Assembly (NCBI GenBank): GCA_024867545.1
Contig: JANFNE010000004.1
Span: forward strand, 372,001-436,000
Direction of reading: 5' to 3'
From: Phytopythium helicoides
Taxonomy: Eukaryota > Oomycota > Peronosporomycetes > Pythiales > Pythiaceae
Length of the DNA stretch: 64,000 bases
Shown here: in pieces, positions 1 through 9,116 of the stretch
How the letters are laid out: each line of letters starts with the position of its first letter
How positions within the stretch are numbered: position 1 is the first letter of the stretch
Position numbers and translations under genes: made by a program
The notes under the pieces: generated by a model
Seen by the model: the letters and a program-made list of their open reading frames with translations, nothing else
Database searches by the model: none
What the model was told of the DNA's origin: nothing

Positions 1-270
1 GCTGCCATTTGCATACACGAGTGCTCCGAAGCCGTGCTTCTTGCCATTCTTCCAATCACCTGTGTATTTGCCAACAACCTTGTACTCGACTGCCTTTGCT
101 GCTGCCCCCATATTGCCAACCTCAGTGTAGCTCACGGATCCTGTCGAGGTCGCCTTGCGACCAGTGGTCGGACCCTTAGGTTGCACCCAGTAGACCGAGT
201 GCCGCGGACCATTACGAGCTGCGAGTTGTTCGCGCAAGCGACTTGCAGATGGAGCACGTTTGCTGCTCAT
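1..270 (-). CDS. MORN-repeat protein, N-terminal part (runs off the left edge)
   Basis: An open frame starts at the ATG at 270 on the minus strand and stays open for 90 codons to the window edge. It begins MSSKRAPSASRLREQL and ends in a typical MORN unit: a GKYTGDWKNGKKHGFG core followed by LVYANGS. MORN repeats bind lipids or act as scaffolds at membranes in many protists. Only one repeat is visible; the rest lies outside the window. The first 65 residues are basic and Ser/Ala rich with no signal peptide. The assignment to a MORN protein is solid, but the specific function is unknown. It is the head gene of a run of minus-strand genes. Confidence 0.75.
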   Translation of the reverse strand, partial: MSSKRAPSASRLREQLAARNGPRHSVYWVQPKGPTTGRKATSTGSVSYTEVGNMGAAAKAVEYKVVGKYTGDWKNGKKHGFGALVYANGS

Positions 271-435
271 AGTGTTGGGCTGTTGTTCCTGAATCACAAA
301 ATGAAAACCTTGCCAGCAGGTTTCCACGCTGCTGAGGCTCGCTGCACGTTTGGAAATAGACTTCGCCGCAAAAAAGCATCAACACGCCAGTTGACAGATG
401 AACAACACCTTTTTATTGAATCCCGCATCGGCACA

Positions 436-1192
436 CTAGAAGCGGCCGCCCGTGAAGTAGTTGATGGCGTACGAGAATGCAGCAAAGCCCGCGCAGCCGA
501 GGCATTGCGCCTGATAACCCTGTCCTGCCGCAAGCGCCGCGCCAGTAGCGCAGCCCGCAAGCAACTCGTTGCCAAGATCATGACGTCCACGTGCCTTCTC
601 CACCGCACACTCGAGACCCGAGAACATGGCTGTCACGAAGGCAAACACAACAACTCATCAACAAAAACTTCCATGACCTCTCGAGAAACAAAAGCCCGCA
701 CCCGAGATGACGAGGAAGTTGTTGCCCCAGTAGCGGCACTTGCCAGCCGTGATGCGCCAGGAGGCGCCCATAGACTCTCTCCACGGCACCTTGGGCAGCT
801 CTCTCTGTCCTGGGATCGGCACGGGCGGCGTGATGCCCTCATAGCTCCCAAGCACAAGTCCAAACAGGTTGCCCATGCCATATCCTGCGTCGCCACCCTC
901 CATGAGCCCCTAAAACTCAGCAAAGCAACGCCAAAACCCCCAAGGAGCACGCACCGACGACCGCCGAGAGCAGGAACTTGCCAGCACACGACTCGGTCAC
1001 GGGATTGGGCTGCACCCACTGCAGCACCTGCGGCGGGTACGCGGGCAGGAACGGCCGCACGCCCGTCTTGTCGAACAGCACGTGGCCCTCGACGAAGGAG
1101 CGAGGGAACAGGAACAGATTGGGCGGCGTGGCGGCCCCCACGTCCTCCACGCGCACGCCCAGCCGCGCGTTGGCGTCCTCCTGCGGCTCCAT
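436..1192 (-). CDS. TIM22: TIM22-like inner-membrane carrier translocase subunit
   Basis: Three exons, about 1192-956, 909-702 and 629-436, give a Tim17/Tim22/Tim23 family protein of roughly 210 residues. The N-terminus has PPNLFLFPRSFVEGHVLFDK, then ESCAGKFLLSAVVG (first membrane segment), MGNLFGLVLGSYEG, AMFSGLECAVEKARGRHD and a C-terminal LGCAGFAAFSYAINYF. These match the four helices and the conserved G-rich and ECxxEKxRG-like motifs of TIM22, which inserts carrier proteins into the mitochondrial inner membrane. The exon 2/3 junction (intron 630-701, GTGCGG...GACAG) closes in frame. The first intron (acceptor TTTTAG at 910-912) needs a phase-0 donor, whereas the best donor GTGCGT at 954 is phase 1, so either a weaker donor at 958 is used or a base is miscalled. 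Confidence 0.85.
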
Positions 1193-1439
1193 CTCGCCCT
1201 CGACTGGTGCTGGATGGCGTCGGCGGGTGGAGCGGCGTTCTGGCCAATCAGCAAGCGGTATTTTTAACGGGGACCGTAATTCTGCCGCTAAATGACTTCA
1301 ACAACAGCCATTAGAAGGTGATGCCCATGAACATGGACGGCAGTTTGTATGTTTGTCTTTTTTGGCGAGGGGCTCACGTTGGGAGTCGAGTGCTTATGCA
1401 TCCTGACCTGACTGACTGAAAACCGCCGGCCCCGTTTGC

Positions 1440-2442
1440 TTACTTGCCGTCGCGTGTGAGCAGCGAGCCGTACAGATGCGGCCGGCGGTCGCGCACGAGG
1501 CCCCAGCTGGCCCGCCGAACGAGGAACTTTTCCAGATCGAAGCTCTCGACGAGCACGCCCTCGGACTCGCGGTCGGCAATCTTGAGCATCTCGCCCGTCT
1601 GACCAGTGATGAAGGACGAGCCCACGAACGTGACGGGCACGCCGTCCACGATCTCGGAGCCGACTCGGTTCGAGCAGATGACCGGCACCATGTTGGCCGC
1701 CGAGTGGCCCTGCATCACTCGCTGCCACTGGTCGCGCGCGTCGTAATTGAGGTCGTACGGGTTGCTGCCCATCGCGCTCGGGTACAGCAGCATCTCGGCT
1801 CCCTGCACTACGAGCGCGCGGGCCACCTCTGGGTACCACTGGTCCGTGCCGATGGCCACGCCTATGCGGCCGTATCGCTGCGTTGCGACAGCCCACGACG
1901 TCAGCACGGCGACCTCCAACGCGATGCAGCAATGCTCCTGCTAGACGCACCGTGTTCCAGACTTTGAACGAGTCGTCGGAGGGCGTGAAGTAGTATTTTT
2001 CATTGTATCCGAGGCGGTCTGCCATGCACGTTCACGGTCATCAAAGTCATTAGCAATGCGAGCGACCACCAGCCAAGCAGCTAGACGCACCTCCGATGTG
2101 CATTTTGCGCGTGACGCCAAGCACGGTACCGTCCGCGTCGATGACGGCGCAGGCGTTGTAGAACGAGTTGCCGGCGCGCTCGAAGAAGGAGATGGGGATG
2201 ACGACGCGCAGCTCCTTGGCGAGCAGCGCCATGCCCTGCACGAGCGCCGACTCCTCGAGCGTCGTGGCGAGCTGGAAGTTGCCCGCGTTGAGCTCGATGG
2301 GGAAGTAGGCGAACTGGAACAGCTCCTGCAGCAGCACGATCTGCGCGCCGCGCGAGCTCGCGATGCGCACGAGCGACTCGGCCTTCTTGATGTTCTCCTC
2401 GGGGTTCCCGCAGCTCATCTGCGTCGCCGCCACCGTCATGAG
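1440..2442 (-). CDS. Nitrilase-superfamily amidase (N-carbamoylputrescine amidase-like), catalytic Cys absent
   Basis: Exons 2439-2091, 2018-1951 and 1877-1440 join in frame (introns 2019-2090 and 1878-1950, both starting GTGCGTCTAG) into 284 residues. The order is that of plant and bacterial N-carbamoylputrescine amidases, the last step of the agmatine route to putrescine: VAATQMSCG start, Glu39 in LLQELFQ, Lys112 in GVTRKMHIG, DRLGYNEKYYFTP, then RIGVAIGTDQWYPE, LLYPSAMGS and ICSNRVGSE. The nucleophile Cys expected before (W/T)DQW is Gly149 (codon 1848-1850, GGC), so the enzyme should be inactive or do something else. The M at 2439 fits the family start. An upstream exon (2628-2509, 40 codons, donor GTAGGT, acceptor GAGCAG at 2443) would also join in frame and add a Pro/Ser-rich leader. 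Confidence 0.8.
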
Positions 2443-3161
2443 CTGCTCACGTCAGGTCAGTTCTCCGTTCTTCGCTCCGTTCCATCTCGTACAAAGGAAA
2501 AGACCTACGCGCTCGACGGCCGCGACCGGCGCCTTGAACGCCGGCACGCCCGGCGACGGCGGCGGCACGTTGGACGACGAGCCGAGCGACGTGGCGCTCC
2601 CGGGGCCTCGAGGCAGCGACGGGTGCATGGCGAGCGAGCGAGGTGGCGAGTGCGCTTCTCTTCCTTCCCGCCGATTCAGACTGGAGCCCTCTCTGGATCC
2701 GGCGCACTCGGCGAATGCTTCGCCACGTTGTTCGGGCGGGTGCCGCACCCCCCTGTGGCAACTTGTGGTTTCTCACAGATTGTATGCGCACTCTGCTATG
2801 TGACGACGCCACAGCGCGTCGCCCACTGTTTCATGGGATGCGCAACCTTGTCTTTGTCGGCGTGAGCCCACGCGCGTCCGTGACATACGCATGATTTGCC
2901 CACATGCGTGTGTTGATGAGGCGGGAAGAGGTAGCAAGTGCGTGATGGACCCAACCAACCCAACGAGCGAGCGAAGCCCACGACCACTGACAGTTGCAGC
3001 TCACGGGTGGCCTGGGAGAGCCGAGCTGTAGCAGATCGACGACGAGCAAGTGATGTCTAGGCGAGGTCTATTGAGACAGCCGGTCGGACGCCTATCCGAG
3101 GATGGGAAGTCCGCCTCCACAGGACTCGTGTCAGGAGAAGCACGCGTGTTAGCGACTGTCA
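2443..3161. other. Intergenic region between amidase and ALG14
   Basis: The part 2509-2628 could be an extra 5' exon of the amidase gene on the minus strand. The remainder, about 530 bases, shows no open frame with recognisable protein character and no clear repeat. It should hold the amidase promoter and the ALG14 3' end. Confidence 0.4.
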
Positions 3162-3963
3162 TCAGCAAATGACCCCGAGATACTTGGTCTTGGGGAACTG
3201 GCGCTGCAGCTGCGGCCACTGCACGACGAACTCGTCCGCAAACCAGTAGAGCAGCTTGCCCGTCAGCGACAGGTGCTGCACGCGCGCAAAGCTCTCGCAG
3301 AAGACAATCTTGGAGTCCGTGTGCACACCGAGCACGCGGAACAGCAGCACCGCCGCGCAGATCGGGATGCACGTACCTGCATCAACAATCCAGCCTCGTT
3401 AGTGCCGCCTCGTGGTCGAAACAGCCGCCGCTCTCTCTCTCTCACTCACCTGGGCCATTGCACAACACCAGCTGCGGCCGGTGGTGCAGCACCGCCATCA
3501 CGCACACGCGGAAGGACCGCAGCGTCGTCCACACACTCGACGACCACGACTGCCCGACCTGCATGCTCCATCAGCCCACCGTCTCCTTAACGTCCTCCAT
3601 CTCTTCGCCTCGCACCTCCCTACTGCGCGGAATGACCACGAACGCGTCCTCCGGCGCCGGCTGCCAGTCGATCCGCGTCTTCTCGGCGCTCGTCTTGTCC
3701 GTCTCGGCCACCACGAACGCAATGGGCGCGTACGCTTCGCGCCGCAGCCGCTTCATGAGCTTGAGCAGCTCCGTCGTGTGCCCGCCGGAGCCCAACACCG
3801 CCATGACGCGCACCTTTTCGCCCTCCTGGCGCCGTCCGAAGGCGCCTGAGGCGCTCCCTGAGCCCTTGACACGCGCTGGGACCGCCACGAGCCACACGCG
3901 CAGCGCCAGCAGCGCCACGAGCAGCGCCACGAGCGCCAGGAGCTTGGCCACCAGCAGCTCCAT
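3162..3963 (-). CDS. ALG14: UDP-GlcNAc transferase subunit ALG14
   Basis: Exons 3963-3616, 3558-3450 and 3376-3162 splice cleanly (introns 3559-3615 and 3377-3449, donors GTGCGA and GTGAGT) into 223 residues. ALG14 anchors the catalytic ALG13 to the ER membrane for the second step of dolichol-linked oligosaccharide assembly. The protein starts with a membrane anchor (MELLVAKLLALVALLVALLA), then the family motifs VLGSGGHTTELLKL, VVAETDKTSAEK, IPRSREVGQSW, LVLCNGPGTCIP, SFARVQHLSLTGK and FVVQWPQL, ending in KTKYLGVIC. Length and motif order equal those of other ALG14 proteins. It is divergent from the first MAPEG gene with only 190 bp between the two start codons. Confidence 0.93.
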
Positions 3964-4072
3964 GTTCGGCTCGGCTTCTGACTCTTGGCAATGACGTAGC
4001 GTAACCACGGGGTACGATGGGGTACGCAAGTTCAACGTCAGGCGTACCCGATCGTGACGCGCATCACATCCG

Positions 4073-4090
4073 CTGTGTCATTCCTCAACC
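4073..4090 (+). promoter_or_regulatory. Oomycete initiator-like element before MAPEG gene 1
   Basis: The stretch GTGTCATTCCTCAACC resembles the oomycete Inr consensus GCTCATTYYNCAWTTT. It lies about 65 nt before the ATG at 4154 in the ALG14/MAPEG1 divergent spacer. Motif reading only. Confidence 0.45.
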
Positions 4091-4153
4091 AGCGGCCTCC
4101 GAGCAACGCCAACAGCCTTTGCAGCGTCTTCAGTAGTGCTAGACCAGTCCAGC

Positions 4154-4636
4154 ATGGCCGTGTCGGCGCTCACACAGACCTTCGTGGCGTGCACGAGCGT
4201 GCTGTACCTCAAGTTCCTGCGCGTGACAATGATCCAGGCCAAGACGACGTTCGACGCCGGCGGACGGCCGCCTGAGGACAAGAGCCTGCCACTCGCCAAG
4301 GGACGGCCCAAGCAGAACTACGGGCTCAACGAGAACGAGACGGATGAGAAGATCCTGCGCGCCAGAGAGGTCGAGCGCCGCTGGCGCCAGATCGTGCAGA
4401 ACGACCTCGAGAACATCCCACTCGCGCTGCTCGTCTTCGGCGCCGGCTTGCTCGTCGAGGACCGTATCAACACGACCGTTCAGATTGGCGCCATGGTCGC
4501 CTACACCACGCTGCGCATCGGCCACACCATCGCCTACGCCAAGAAGATCCAGCCGCACCGCGCCTGGTGCTGGCGCCTCGGCGTCGTCGCAGTCATTGTA
4601 GGCGCCGTCAACGCCGTCACAGCCGCCTACAAGTAG
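4154..4636 (+). CDS. MAPEG family protein 1 (microsomal glutathione S-transferase-like)
   Basis: A 160-residue single-exon membrane protein. MAPEG proteins are four-helix ER-membrane enzymes that conjugate glutathione to lipophilic electrophiles or reduce lipid peroxides. Visible features are a first hydrophobic helix with LYLKF, the loop motif GGRPPEDKSLPLAKGRP, and the family signature VERRWRQIVQNDLENIPLAL, equivalent to the ERxxRxxxNDLENI motif of mammalian MGST1. Two more helices follow, then KIQPHRAWCWRLG. The start at 4154 is preferred over 4136 because MAVSALTQ aligns with the starts of the other copies. It heads the plus-strand run 1-5 of the array. Substrate unknown. Confidence 0.88.
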   Translation: MAVSALTQTFVACTSVLYLKFLRVTMIQAKTTFDAGGRPPEDKSLPLAKGRPKQNYGLNENETDEKILRAREVERRWRQIVQNDLENIPLALLVFGAGLLVEDRINTTVQIGAMVAYTTLRIGHTIAYAKKIQPHRAWCWRLGVVAVIVGAVNAVTAAYK

Positions 4637-5242
4637 GTTCGTGGCGTCTTGATCGCATGAGGTACGAAATCCAAGCGATAACTATGCCATGCCAATGAAT
4701 TCACGAAACCCAACTTTTCATGCATCAATCGCCCAGCTCGAGCTCTCGAACTCGTCCATTGCACGCGCGACGCCAGCAACGAGCTCGCCACCGTCGCTTC
4801 ACGCCATTCACGTCGCCAACTCCAACCAGCAGCAAGGACGGCGGTCGGCGCGTGGCATTTTTCACGCAATCGAGATCTGCACCACCTGACATGAAGCTCA
4901 TCTGATGTGCTGACTCGCATAGTGGGATTCGACCAGTTCGTTATCCGGATGCCGTTTCCGGACGTACCCCTCGTACCACAGAGCGTAATCTCTTCATTCA
5001 TTGGCCAAAATTCGACTTTTTACTAATCACGAAAACCTCTTTGAAAAGATATTATCACTTTCCACAGGGAAGCCGGTCCCTGGGGAATCAACACATCCCA
5101 GGTGCGTCATCTCGCCCAATGGGCCAAGTGCGTGGCGTTCGGTGGTCTCCGATGGCAATTGGTACTTTGCAATTCGCCAGGTCTCCGTAAAGACCCCGAC
5201 TTCCCAAGCTCAAGCACCGTGGAGTTCGTCAGTATCCACACC
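4637..5242. other. Intergenic spacer between MAPEG 1 and 2
   Basis: No open frame with protein character, repeat or strong motif was recognised. It contains the 3' end of MAPEG 1 and the promoter of MAPEG 2, for which no convincing initiator could be seen. Confidence 0.4.
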
Positions 5243-5722
5243 ATGGGCGGCTCGACCGAGCTCAAGGCGTACGCCGTGTGCGCGTTCATCCTGTACCTCA
5301 AGTTCTTCGCGGTGACTGGCATCCAGGCCACCAAGACGTTCGCGGCTGGCGGACGCTCGCCCGAGGACAGCAACCACCCGCTGGCCAAGGGCAAGCAGCA
5401 GAACTACGGACTGCACACGGACGACGCCGACGCCGACGCCGAGACCAAGAAGGCCCGCGAGATCGAGTTCCGCTGGAAGCGCATCGTGCAGAACGACCTC
5501 GAGTCCATCCCGCTCGCGCTGCTCGTGTTCGCTGGCGGCGTGTTCGCCAGCGGCAGCGAGGAGCTGTACGTCGCGACTATCGCCCTCTACACGCTCTCGC
5601 GCTGCATCCACTCGGTCGCCTACGCCAAGGAGCTGCAGCCCCACCGCGCCTACTGCTGGCGCGTGGGTGTCCTCACGATTATCGTCGCGGGTGTCAACAC
5701 CATCGTCGGCGCCTTCAAGTGA
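5243..5722 (+). CDS. MAPEG family protein 2
   Basis: A 159-residue copy with FILYLKFFAVTGIQATKTF in the first helix, GGRSPEDSNHPLAKGKQQ, an unusually Asp/Ala-rich loop (DDADADAE) and the signature RWKRIVQNDLESIPLAL. It ends AGVNTIVGAFK. The start at 5243 is chosen because MGGSTELKAYAVCA aligns with other copies; the frame is open for 47 codons upstream but that stretch has no protein-like content. It belongs with copies 1, 3, 4, 5 and 6 in the GGRPPEDK-type group and is clearly diverged from each, so it is an older duplicate than copies 8-10. Confidence 0.87.
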   Translation: MGGSTELKAYAVCAFILYLKFFAVTGIQATKTFAAGGRSPEDSNHPLAKGKQQNYGLHTDDADADAETKKAREIEFRWKRIVQNDLESIPLALLVFAGGVFASGSEELYVATIALYTLSRCIHSVAYAKELQPHRAYCWRVGVLTIIVAGVNTIVGAFK

Positions 5723-6033
5723 GCTACCTGAGCAGCCGAGGGTGGCTGCTGCTTTACATGGCAGCCAGCCTTGCATGTCCATCTTACAATATATCTCAAC
5801 CATTCAAACTCAAACCACGGTTGCCATCACGAATCGGTCATAACTACAACGTCATTTCTCCATTTGCGCAGGCGGTGCTGCTTCAACAAGAGCGAGAACA
5901 CCACGTCATTCGATCACCTCAACTCCACTTGCGTTCTGTATGGAAGCCACACCCGGCGTCCCGCAGCATTCATTCCGGATTCTTCGAAGCCTGCGAGAGC
6001 TCCAGCGCCACGCCGGACGAGAGTCGACGCGCC
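5723..6033. other. Spacer between MAPEG 2 and 3 with initiator-like motif
   Basis: An initiator-like motif CATTCATTCCGGATTCT at about 5967-5983 lies some 50 nt before the ATG of MAPEG 3. Nothing else is seen. An open frame runs through from the MAPEG 2 region but is a shadow in another frame. Confidence 0.4.
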
Positions 6034-6525
6034 ATGGCGGGCTCCGGCGAGATGAAGGCGTACCTCATGTGCCTGTTCCTGCTCTACGTCAAGTTCACGA
6101 TCGCCATCCTGGTGCAGAGCCTCAAGAGCGTCGACGCCGGCACGCGGCCGCCGGAGGACAGCGTGCTGCGGTCGCTCTCCTCTGCCATCCAAGCGGCCAC
6201 CCAGAGCGACTACAACGCCGAGAGAACGCTGTCCGCCGCGGAGGTGGCCAAGGCCAAAGAGGACGAGGCGAGGTGGAAGCGCATCATCCAGAACGACCTC
6301 GAGTCGGTGCCGCTGGCCATGCTGTTGTTCGGCGCCGGCGTGTTCGCAGGCGGCAACAAGCCGCTGTTCCAGGTCTGCGTGTCGCTCTACACCATCGCCC
6401 GGTGGTTCCACATGCTCGCGTACGCCTCTGCCAAGCAGCCGCACCGAGCCATCGCCTTCTGGACGGGCGTGGCCGCCACGTTCGTCGGGGCGATCAACTC
6501 GCTCGCCGGCGTCTTCGGTGACTGA
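6034..6525 (+). CDS. MAPEG family protein 3
   Basis: A 163-residue copy beginning MAGSGEMKAYLMCLFLLYVK. It is the most divergent of the left group: the loop reads GTRPPEDSVLRSL and carries a longer insert (IQAATQSDYNAERTLSAAE) before the signature RWKRIIQNDLESVPLAMLLF. The usual PHRA turn is present in KQPHRAIAFWTG and the protein ends GVFGD. The start is chosen by alignment; the same frame is open upstream across MAPEG 2 but out of frame with it. The altered loop suggests a different substrate or partner, which cannot be judged from sequence alone. Confidence 0.86.
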   Translation: MAGSGEMKAYLMCLFLLYVKFTIAILVQSLKSVDAGTRPPEDSVLRSLSSAIQAATQSDYNAERTLSAAEVAKAKEDEARWKRIIQNDLESVPLAMLLFGAGVFAGGNKPLFQVCVSLYTIARWFHMLAYASAKQPHRAIAFWTGVAATFVGAINSLAGVFGD

Positions 6526-6715
6526 ACTCCGAGGGAAATACACTTGGGTTTTGTATAGAACTGGCTTTGATGGACATCAAGTCGTAAAGGGTGGGTCTCA
6601 TTTTCACGCGATCACTCATGTGCGCGTTGCCCATCCTGGAGGATACGTGAACCGCGGCAATGACGCGGTTGCAGTCGAGTCGACGCGAACGCCGCTTGCA
6701 GCCTCCCCAACCTCG

Positions 6716-6731
6716 ACTCATTCGCCGATTT
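6716..6731 (+). promoter_or_regulatory. Oomycete initiator-like element before MAPEG gene 4
   Basis: ACTCATTCGCCGATTT at 6716-6731 matches GCTCATTYYNCAWTTT at most positions. It sits 42 nt before the ATG at 6773, the usual spacing for an oomycete transcription start region. Confidence 0.55.
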
Positions 6732-6772
6732 GACAGCTCAGCCACCAGTCAAGACTGCTCCAGCTGCTCACC

Positions 6773-7255
6773 ATGGCGTCTCCCGTGGCCGTCAAGACCT
6801 ACATCACGTGCGCCGCCGTGCTGTACGTCAAGTTCGTACTCGCCACGGGCATCCAAGCGACCAAGACGTTCGACCCCGGCGGCCGCCCGCCTGAGGACAA
6901 GAAGCTGCCACTCGCTAAGGGCCGCCCCGTGCAGAACTACGGCCTCGCGCCGGCAGATAACAAGGACGAGAAGCTTCTCAAGGCCAAGGCCGTCGAGCTG
7001 CGCTGGCGCCGCATCGTGCAGAACGACCTTGAGTCGATCCCCATGGCGCTCCTCGTTTTTGGCTCGGGCCTCCTCGTGCCCAGCAACACGACCGTCCAGA
7101 TCGGTGCCATGTGCGCCTACACTTTCGTGCGCTGCACGCACACCATCGCGTACGCCAACGCACTGCACCCGTGGCGCGCGCTCAGCTGGCTCTTCGGCAT
7201 TATCTTCATCACCACGGGCGCTGGCAACGCGCTCTACGGCGCCTTCCTAGCGTAA
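6773..7255 (+). CDS. MAPEG family protein 4
   Basis: A 160-residue copy: AAVLYVKFVLATGIQATKTF, GGRPPEDKKLPLAKGRPVQ, YGLAPADNKDEKLLKAK, signature LRWRRIVQNDLESIPMALL, then a third and fourth helix and NALYGAFLA at the end. It is the closest relative of the broken copy 5 (same YGLAPAD linker, ALHPWRA turn and NALYGAF end). A good initiator-like site lies 42 nt upstream, which supports the start codon. Presumed ER-membrane glutathione transferase or peroxidase. Confidence 0.88.
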   Translation: MASPVAVKTYITCAAVLYVKFVLATGIQATKTFDPGGRPPEDKKLPLAKGRPVQNYGLAPADNKDEKLLKAKAVELRWRRIVQNDLESIPMALLVFGSGLLVPSNTTVQIGAMCAYTFVRCTHTIAYANALHPWRALSWLFGIIFITTGAGNALYGAFLA

Positions 7256-7964
7256 GGTACTAGATGATTTGCCAATATAGCTCCGGCTTTTGAGCATTTG
7301 GAAGTGAAGGTGGAGTGAGGTCAACCGTTGTGGAGATGGATTCTTTACAATCGATCGAAAAGCGAACAGCGACAGAGTTGGTGCAACCCCAACACGACCA
7401 TATATCTCGATTCATTTCCTACTATTGTCTAGAGCCTCCAGTGCGAAGGTCGGTTATCCCAATACTCTGGCTCGATATCGATCTTTAGCGATCCCGGGGC
7501 AAGTGATGGCCAGGTGCTCTTGAGCGCAATCGCCTCAAGTGGTTCCATGTTGATCTCCACAGAGCGAATTTCATTTGGTGAGAGGCTCTTTTTCTCTGTT
7601 TTCGCGACGATCTAAATCCACATCATAGTCTGTTCACAGACGCGCTGCGGCTACATTGCACCATAAGTTATCCCATTAAAATCGTCGCCGTCGAATTGGT
7701 CATGAGCTCGATATCGCACTCGTGTGGAGCCAAACGTGCTCATCAAAGCGAATCACAAGTCTATGGTGCTTTCCCTCAATTTCGGAATGATGGTGTATAA
7801 CGAGTGAGCAGCACTATACGTTGTTTATCCTCGAAGCTGCTCAAACCAGCCACGTGAATACACCCTCGCAGTGTTCGCGAAGAGCATTCATGCTCCTTCC
7901 TGTCTTGAGGTCACAATTCAATTTACTTCCAGCATCCCTCCGCAACTGAAGCATCAAGGAAACC
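7256..7964. other. Non-coding spacer between MAPEG 4 and 5
   Basis: About 700 bases, noticeably more AT-rich than the genes. No coding frame, repeat or mobile element was recognised. Confidence 0.4.
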
Positions 7965-8446
7965 ATGACTTCGCCGACGGCAATCAAAACCTACGTCGCG
8001 TGTGCAGCCGTTCTCTACTTCAAGTTCGTGGCGGTGACAAGTATCCAAGCCAACAAGACATTTGAAGCCGGTGGTCGCCCACCCGAGGACAAGAGTCTAC
8101 CGCAAGCAAAGGGCCGCCCCGTTCAGACCTACGGACTCGCTCCAGCCGATAGCAAGGACGAAAAGCTACTCAAGGCAAAGGCGGTGGAACTGCGTTGGCG
8201 CCGCATCGTCCAGAATGATGTCGAGTCCATCCCTTGGCGCTGGCCATCTTTGGGGCCGGACTCATTGTTTCGAGTAGCACGGGAGTTCAAGTCGGCGCCA
8301 TGATCACTTACACAGCGTCACGCTGTGCGCACACAGTCGTGTACGCGAATGCGCTTCACCCTTGGCGCGCAGTCAGCTGGACTGTTGGTGTGTTAGCCAT
8401 CACCACAGGCGTCTGTAACGCGCTATATGGCGCTTTCATTGCGTAG
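7965..8446 (+). pseudogene. MAPEG family gene 5, broken by a one-base deletion
   Basis: The copy opens MTSPTAIKTYVACAAVLYFK and runs through GGRPPEDKSLPQAKGRP, YGLAPADSKDEK and the signature RWRRIVQNDVESIP. At about 8231 one base is missing between ATCCC and TTGGCG, relative to the sister copy. The original frame then reads WRWPSLG and stops at 8303, while the shifted frame continues correctly with LAIFGAGLIV to NALYGAFIA at 8446. Before the shift it is close to MAPEG 4. Its base composition is less GC-rich at third positions than its neighbours, consistent with relaxed selection. Either a recent pseudogene or a base-calling error; the loss would remove helices 2-4. Confidence 0.8.
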
Positions 8447-9116
8447 TGTGCCTTCTGTAGGCTTTTGGTACGAAGGTCAGCTTGCAGAACCGCGTCCGTC
8501 AAGCACTTTGAATGGATGTCCACCATTTTTGATCGCCATCCTCTCTCATTTATTAGCCCTTCACTTTGACTATTCAATGTAGCGTGGGCCTGGAAAAAGG
8601 CAAATATCGAGGCTTCGACTCCCTTCGAGGACACAAACTTTTGTCACTGGAATGTTGAGACCTGGTCGAGGATTCAAGTCGCTTCGAAGACGAGCTTGAT
8701 CACATACGCCGCTGCCATTACGGTACTTTCGCGAGTAGCAAGCCCCTCACAACAATAAGTACGTAAAGAGAGTTTTCACTCATTTGTACTGATATAGAAT
8801 TATTCGGGTTGTGTTGAGTCAACATTGTTGAGGTTTGCCGACACATTCGGATTTGCGGAGTCGACAATCCGCTAGCGTCTCGACAATGTCGAGACCATCG
8901 ACTTCGTAGAACGCATGACCGAGTTAACTTCGAGCTCTCGCTGTCCGCACACCAGAGCAATTGCCTTCTTCACAACTCACTTTCGATGAGCTGACGTGGT
9001 CATACAGTAAACTGTTGCCACCATCAAGCGAATCAAAATGCACGAACCGCACACGTAGATCACAAAAGCTGTCACGTGTATTCTACTCCGCTCGTGACGT
9101 AGAGCTGCCTGACAGC
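8447..9116. other. Non-coding spacer between MAPEG 5 and 6
   Basis: AT-richer than the flanking genes, with no protein-like frame. It is a 3'-3' spacer between convergent genes 5 (plus) and 6 (minus), so it should hold two transcript ends and no promoter. Confidence 0.4.

Noticed and set aside
34..1314. Plus-strand open frame of 426 codons over the TIM22 gene
   Set aside because: Arg/Pro/Ser-rich composition typical of the antisense of GC-rich coding DNA. The minus strand encodes MORN and TIM22 proteins with recognisable motifs.
5278..6033. Open frame leading into MAPEG 3 as a 250-residue N-terminal extension
   Set aside because: It overlaps MAPEG 2 in another frame and reads like a shadow; family alignment and an initiator-like site support the start at 6034.
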